Below the pieces are notes generated by a model, which did not search any database, was not told where the DNA came from, and was given only the letters and a program-made list of their open reading frames with translations. 26,540 nt of DNA from Candidatus Levyibacteriota bacterium. Its GTDB lineage: Bacteria > Patescibacteriota > Microgenomatia > Levybacterales > UBA12049. Below, piece by piece: positions 22,797-26,540 of the stretch (positions are counted from its first letter, which is position 1; every line of letters begins with the position of its first letter). Where the stretch lies: contig PRDT01000079.1 of NCBI GenBank assembly GCA_003173995.1, forward strand, positions 1-26,540, in the 5' to 3' direction. The translations under genes and the position numbers were made by a program.

Positions 22797-22826
22797 ATAA
22801 TAACCAACAGAAAAGGCCTCTGTCAA
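22797..22826 (-). promoter_or_regulatory. Leaderless promoter of DUF4012-recO
   Basis: TTGACA (22826-22821) and TATTAT (22802-22797) are 18 bases apart; the -10 ends 7 bases before ATG22789. The spacer holds an inverted repeat, ACAGA and TCTGT separated by 7 bases, that could be an operator, though it may be chance. Confidence 0.6.
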
Positions 22827-22834
22827 ATAGCGAA

Positions 22835-23500
22835 TTAGAGTGCACCTTTGCCCGATATCATTGCCCAAGGAGTCTTTGCAATAATGTACAAATCGTAGAT
22901 AATAGATCGCTTTTTTACATAATGTGCATCCATCTCAATTCGTTTATCAAAGTTAATTTCAGACCGACCTGAAACTTGCCACTGACCAGTTAGACCAGGA
23001 CGAATAGAGAGCACAACTTTTACAGAATCTTTGGTATAAGGATATTTTTTCTGTTGTTCACGTAGTTCATCAGGATAATATGCACGTGGTCCAACAAGAC
23101 TCATATCACCCATAAGAATATTCAAAAATTGTGGTAACTCATCTAAAGAATACTTGCGGATAAATCGCCCGACTGAGGTGACTCTCGGATCGTTTTTTAA
23201 TTTATAACTGCCTTTTTTGTATTCTTCCAAAAGTGTGGAAAATTTTGGATTTTCCCTCAGAATTTCATGTGCATTTTGTACCATAGAACGGAATTTAAAC
23301 ATTTTAAATAATTTCCCATTTTTCCCAACTCTCTCTGGTGTATCAGCTAAAATTGGACCTGGCGTATCAATCTTAATCATAAGGCTTACTAGTAAGATAA
23401 TAGGAGAAAAAATAATAAGAAGTATCAATGCGGAGATAACGTCAATAATTCTCTTGCAGCCTTCATAAAACAAACTTTTTTTGATTTCTGTATATGGCAT
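22835..23500 (-). CDS. Polyprenyl-phosphate sugar-1-phosphate transferase (bacterial sugar transferase family)
   Basis: This enzyme starts repeat-unit assembly by moving a sugar-1-phosphate from an NDP-sugar to undecaprenyl phosphate (WcaJ/WbaP/PglC superfamily). It is the catalytic core only, about 221 residues: an N-terminal hydrophobic re-entrant helix (about 14-40 with KRIIDVISALILL), FKFRSMV, then the catalytic DELPQ and the MSLVGPRAYYPDEL and RPGLTGQWQVSGR signatures. The multi-pass WcaJ N-terminal domain is absent. The longer frame begins with TTG23509 inside manC; ATG23500, one base after the manC stop, is more likely. A mannose or related sugar from the neighbouring manC pathway is a possible substrate. 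Confidence 0.93.
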   Translation of the reverse strand: MPYTEIKKSLFYEGCKRIIDVISALILLIIFSPIILLVSLMIKIDTPGPILADTPERVGKNGKLFKMFKFRSMVQNAHEILRENPKFSTLLEEYKKGSYKLKNDPRVTSVGRFIRKYSLDELPQFLNILMGDMSLVGPRAYYPDELREQQKKYPYTKDSVKVVLSIRPGLTGQWQVSGRSEINFDKRIEMDAHYVKKRSIIYDLYIIAKTPWAMISGKGAL

Positions 23501-23501
23501 A

Positions 23502-24590
23502 TTATGCAAGGTGTTCGTGCTCAGTACCAGTCAGCTTCTCAACAAATTTCTTGATTTTTGGCACTGAATCTTTTGGACAAATAAGCACAACATCTTTTGT
23601 ATTCACCACAATCATTTTATCTAAGTCTATTCCTACAACAAGTTGATCAGTAAAATTGTAGACAAGACTATCAACCGAATCCTCAACTGCTACTTCTCCT
23701 TTGGTAACATTAGCCAAATCTTCTTCTGATAATGCTTCTTTGAGTGCTTCCCAAGCACCAATATCACTCCATCCCAAATCAACTGAAATAACACAGGCTG
23801 AGGAAGGATTCATTTTTTCCAGCACAGCATTATCAAAAGAAATTTTTTCAATTGTTGGATATATCTCCTTGAGAACTTTTTCATAGTCTGGCGTTTCGTA
23901 TGCATTATGTATCTCTTCAAGCTTCATAACTAATTCTTTTGGAGCAAATTCATGGAAAAGTTTCCATAAAAATCGAGGTGTTGTGACAAAGTAGCCTAAA
24001 TTCCATGAATGATGTCCATCTGCCACCCATTTTTCAGCAGTGGAAAGATGTGGTCTATATTCAAATCCCTTAAACTCATGAATAGGTAATTTATCAACAA
24101 TTTCAATCTCGTCACCAAATTCAATATACCCAAGATTTTGATTGGGAAATCGAGGCTTTTGCCCAACAAAGACAATTCTCTCACCATTTTCTCTGACAAT
24201 TTTCTCAGCAGCTTTCAAGACATCTCTGAAAAGGTCTTCTTTTTTAACCAAATGATCGCTTCCCCAAAGAAGTGCAATTGGCTCATCTGGGTCTGTTTTC
24301 ATAAAAAGAGAAGTAACAAGTCCAACAGCTGGGCCAACATCACGCATTTCAGGTTCAACGAGGAGATTGGAGTGAGGAAGTTGTGGTAATTGTTCTTTTA
24401 CATTCTCTGCATAATGAATACCTGTTGAGATGTAAATATCTTCCCAGGTAAATGTTGGAAATAATTTGCCAACAGCAATTTGCAGCATTGTTTTATCTCC
24501 AATAATTTTTCCAAATTGTTTTGGTGCATTTTTTCTAGAAAGTGGCCACAATCTGCTACCAACTCCGCCGGCAAATAAAACAATCTTCAT
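23502..24590 (-). CDS. manC: Mannose-1-phosphate guanylyltransferase
   Basis: The enzyme makes GDP-mannose from GTP and mannose-1-phosphate. The N-terminus has the nucleotidyltransferase signature FAGGVGSRLWPLSR, then APKQF. The family motifs EPEMRDVGPA, WGSDHLV and VDLGWSDIGAWEAL follow. At 362 residues it is the single-function form without the C-terminal phosphomannose isomerase domain. The start overlaps the glycosyltransferase stop by ATGA, and the sugar transferase starts one base after its stop. The operon therefore makes GDP-mannose next to mannosyl- or fucosyltransferase-type GT4 enzymes. Confidence 0.93.
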   Translation of the reverse strand: MKIVLFAGGVGSRLWPLSRKNAPKQFGKIIGDKTMLQIAVGKLFPTFTWEDIYISTGIHYAENVKEQLPQLPHSNLLVEPEMRDVGPAVGLVTSLFMKTDPDEPIALLWGSDHLVKKEDLFRDVLKAAEKIVRENGERIVFVGQKPRFPNQNLGYIEFGDEIEIVDKLPIHEFKGFEYRPHLSTAEKWVADGHHSWNLGYFVTTPRFLWKLFHEFAPKELVMKLEEIHNAYETPDYEKVLKEIYPTIEKISFDNAVLEKMNPSSACVISVDLGWSDIGAWEALKEALSEEDLANVTKGEVAVEDSVDSLVYNFTDQLVVGIDLDKMIVVNTKDVVLICPKDSVPKIKKFVEKLTGTEHEHLA

Positions 24591-25684
24591 AGTATTTTTT
24601 TAAGAAAAGACCGTAAATCCTTTTCAAATTGCTCTTTTCCGAATTGCTTTGCATGTTGTAAGCAATACGGTGTATACATGCTTTCTGTCTTACCTATTTC
24701 AATTTTCTTACTTTTTATAAGCATTTGCAACTTATCACCTAAGGCACTGCTTGTTTGAGGAAAGAAGAATTCACCAGTTTTCCCCGCTTCAACAGTCTCA
24801 AGTGCTCCCCCTCCTGCAAATGCAATAACTGGCTTGCCAAATTGATGTGCCTCTAAAACAGTAAGTCCCAGGTCTTCAATTCCTGGGAATATTGTGGCAC
24901 AACAACCATTATAATACCGTACAACTTCTTCATCAGTCAAGCTCCCTAAAAATTCCACCGTAGGTCCAGCAATTGATTTCAAATAAGAAAGTTGAGATCC
25001 AGTTCCAATAATCTTCAGCGGTAAATTGTAAGTAGAACATGCTTTTACTGCAAGATCAATTTTTTTATATGGAACAAGGCGTGAAACAATGAGAAAATAC
25101 CCCACTTCCTTTGGCTTCTCTTTATGGTTTAGTGAAATTGTAGTTGCTGGATAGATAACAGTCGAATCCTTTTTATAATACTCTTTTATTCTTTTTTTCA
25201 CTTCTTGAGAAATGGCAATATAGGTATCAGGCCGTTTGGAAGCTATTTTGTCCCACAAGCGCAGATAAGAAATGAGAGGAAACGAGAGTATTTTTAGAAA
25301 AATATTTTGAAAATAATCCTGATATCCACTCCAAAGATATCGTGTTGGTGTGAGGCAGACACACACGTGCTTGGTCTGAGGCTTAGTAATAATTCCTTTT
25401 GCAGCTTCACTTGTGATAGAGATAACAAGCTCATACTCATCAAAGGAAAAGCTTTCAAAAACTATTGGCATCCATGATGCATACCATTCATGATTATTCT
25501 GAGCAAATGGGAAATATTGAAGGAATGATGGCCTCACATCAAACACACGAGCCCACGGTGCACGCACCGCATCATACACTGATGTATATAAGGGTGCATC
25601 AGGGAACATTTCATGAAGAGCAAGAAGCACTCTTTCAGCCCCTCCCCATTTATTAACTCTGTCGTAAACCAATGCTACTTTCAT
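24587..25684 (-). CDS. Glycosyltransferase family 4
   Basis: This GT-B fold enzyme has about 365 residues. The N-terminal domain starts with MKVALVYDRVNKWGGAERVLL, where the GGAE loop is typical. The C-terminal nucleotide-sugar domain has YFLIVSRLVPYKKIDLAV, IIGTGSQL and the retaining-GT signature around PGIEDLGLTVLEA, where the second Glu of the EX7E motif lies, followed by AFAGGGALETV. The frame can be extended to 25747, but the extra 21 residues are basic and lie inside the upstream gene; ATG25684 matches the family start. It overlaps the upstream glycosyltransferase gene by 32 bases and manC by an ATGA. The donor is perhaps GDP-mannose, judging from the neighbour. Confidence 0.92.
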   Translation of the reverse strand: MKVALVYDRVNKWGGAERVLLALHEMFPDAPLYTSVYDAVRAPWARVFDVRPSFLQYFPFAQNNHEWYASWMPIVFESFSFDEYELVISITSEAAKGIITKPQTKHVCVCLTPTRYLWSGYQDYFQNIFLKILSFPLISYLRLWDKIASKRPDTYIAISQEVKKRIKEYYKKDSTVIYPATTISLNHKEKPKEVGYFLIVSRLVPYKKIDLAVKACSTYNLPLKIIGTGSQLSYLKSIAGPTVEFLGSLTDEEVVRYYNGCCATIFPGIEDLGLTVLEAHQFGKPVIAFAGGGALETVEAGKTGEFFFPQTSSALGDKLQMLIKSKKIEIGKTESMYTPYCLQHAKQFGKEQFEKDLRSFLKKIL

Positions 25685-26540
25685 AAACAGCAACTGTCTC
25701 CTCGGCCATTTTCTTCCAAGAGAATACCTCAATTCTCTTTTTTCCATCTTCTTTTTTTTGAGAAATACTTGTTATTTTCCTGGTGTAAACATCTTCCAAA
25801 ATATTGGTAAGAGCATTCGTGTCAAATGGATTAAAAAAGAGAGCATCATCCTGACATATCTCATGGAATGCTGGGATATCCGAAGCAACGACAAGACAAC
25901 CTTCACCCATCGCCTCAAGTGGAGTTAGGCCAAATCCTTCCATAAAGGAAGGTGCAACTAGCGCAAGTGCATGTTGGTAATATGCAGAGAGCATTTTGTC
26001 ATCGACATGTCCTGTGAGAAGAATAGCCTTGTCTAGCCCTTTCTTATGAATTCTTTCCTTGAGTCTTCGATAAAAATAATCTTCTTTACCCACCATGACC
26101 AGTTTTATATCTTTGCCTTTACCATTAAAAAACAGCTCAAATGCATCTACTAACCTCTCTAAATTCTTGTGAGGATAGGCATTCCCAACATAGAGGAAAT
26201 AAGGACTATCTACCGGATTTTTTGTTTGTGAAGACTGCAACAAATCTTTATCTACTCCTTCATAAGTCACAGCGATTTTTTCTTTTGGAATTTTCAGATT
26301 TTTTATTATTTCTTCTTGAGTTGTGTATGATACCGTAATTACTTTTTTTGCTTTCTTCGCTGCTTGAGAAATGATGTGTTTGTAGCCATTATGCTTGAGC
26401 CAATAGACAAACGATGGCAGTGTCGAGGCTTTACCTGTTGGATAATGATGCAAAATTACATCATGAATTGTCACTACAAAAGGCAAAGAATATGAAATTG
26501 GGACTGAGAAATAAGGAAAGTGCATAACATCAAGTTTCTC
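25653..26540 (-). CDS. Glycosyltransferase family 4, N-terminus beyond window
   Basis: The frame is open to the right edge: EKLDV precedes the first internal Met, which reads on as MHFPYFSVP, a mid-domain motif of GT4 enzymes. The true start therefore lies outside. Visible parts are VVTIHDVI, the C-terminal domain with FLYVGNAYPHKNLERLV, LVMVGKEDY, and the EX7E motif in EGFGLTPLEAMGEG, then ASDIPAFHEIC. It is the most upstream visible gene of the glycan operon and overlaps the next glycosyltransferase by 32 bases. The acceptor and donor cannot be read from sequence. Confidence 0.93.
   Translation of the reverse strand, partial: EKLDVMHFPYFSVPISYSLPFVVTIHDVILHHYPTGKASTLPSFVYWLKHNGYKHIISQAAKKAKKVITVSYTTQEEIIKNLKIPKEKIAVTYEGVDKDLLQSSQTKNPVDSPYFLYVGNAYPHKNLERLVDAFELFFNGKGKDIKLVMVGKEDYFYRRLKERIHKKGLDKAILLTGHVDDKMLSAYYQHALALVAPSFMEGFGLTPLEAMGEGCLVVASDIPAFHEICQDDALFFNPFDTNALTNILEDVYTRKITSISQKKEDGKKRIEVFSWKKMAEETVAVYESSIGLRQS

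Noticed and set aside
22790..22807. TTG22807 as the start of the DUF4012 protein
   Set aside because: The extra six codons overlap the -10 box of a good promoter; ATG22789 gives a leaderless start and the expected N-terminus.
22803..22820. ACAGA-N7-TCTGT inverted repeat in the DUF4012 promoter spacer as a repressor operator
   Set aside because: A 5-bp arm is common by chance in AT-rich sequence and no regulator or second copy is visible; noted only within the promoter entry.
1..26540. UGA recoding, mobile elements, CRISPR arrays, phage genes and tRNAs
   Set aside because: TGA ends several clearly complete genes, and no transposase, terminal inverted repeats, regular spacer arrays, phage genes or tRNA cloverleaf motifs were seen by eye on either strand.

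Overview
The window reads as AT-rich bacterial chromosome from a streamlined genome, most likely a Candidate Phyla Radiation member of the Microgenomates type. This is an inference from several signs: Mur ligases without the N-terminal substrate domain, a 183-residue RecO, an archaeal-type GlmU, a DUF4012 protein, cysteines in FtsI, very tight packing and many 4-base ATGA overlaps. TGA is used as an ordinary stop, so the UGA-recoding CPR lineages are unlikely. Almost everything lies on the minus strand; only a short-chain dehydrogenase and a DUF192 protein are on the plus strand. No tRNA, rRNA, CRISPR array, transposase or phage gene was seen, and no gene-free stretch exceeds 300 bases.

In order of transcription (right to left), the window starts with a surface-glycan operon: two GT4 glycosyltransferases, mannose-1-phosphate guanylyltransferase and a polyprenyl-phosphate sugar-phosphate transferase. 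DUF4012 and recO follow, then glycyl-tRNA synthetase behind a very compact glycine T-box. After the plus-strand SDR and a small membrane protein comes the division and wall cluster mraZ-rsmH-ftsL-ftsI-murF. Each junction there is an ATGA overlap, and the promoter is followed by three 10-bp-spaced repeats that look like MraZ boxes.

Beyond murF lies a run of accessory genes: DUF192, a secreted alpha/beta hydrolase, a GNAT-Nudix pair, a secreted GH-A-like glycoside hydrolase, rarA and a polysaccharide deacetylase. The left end is a second wall cluster, murE-murC-murA-glmU-HAD-glmS, which covers amino-sugar supply and several steps to the UDP-MurNAc peptides. murB, murD, glmM, mraY and murG are not in the window.

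The most interesting content is regulatory RNA and promoter architecture. The HAD-glmS gap holds a structure matching the glmS self-cleaving ribozyme core, with two extra hairpins and no P4 domain. The glyQS leader is about 100 nt, with a stem I of about 33 nt carrying a GGA (Gly) specifier, an exact T-box motif and a terminator. At least six transcription-unit heads have a -10-like box 6-7 bases before the ATG, implying leaderless mRNAs, whereas several operon-internal genes have Shine-Dalgarno sequences or ATGA coupling.
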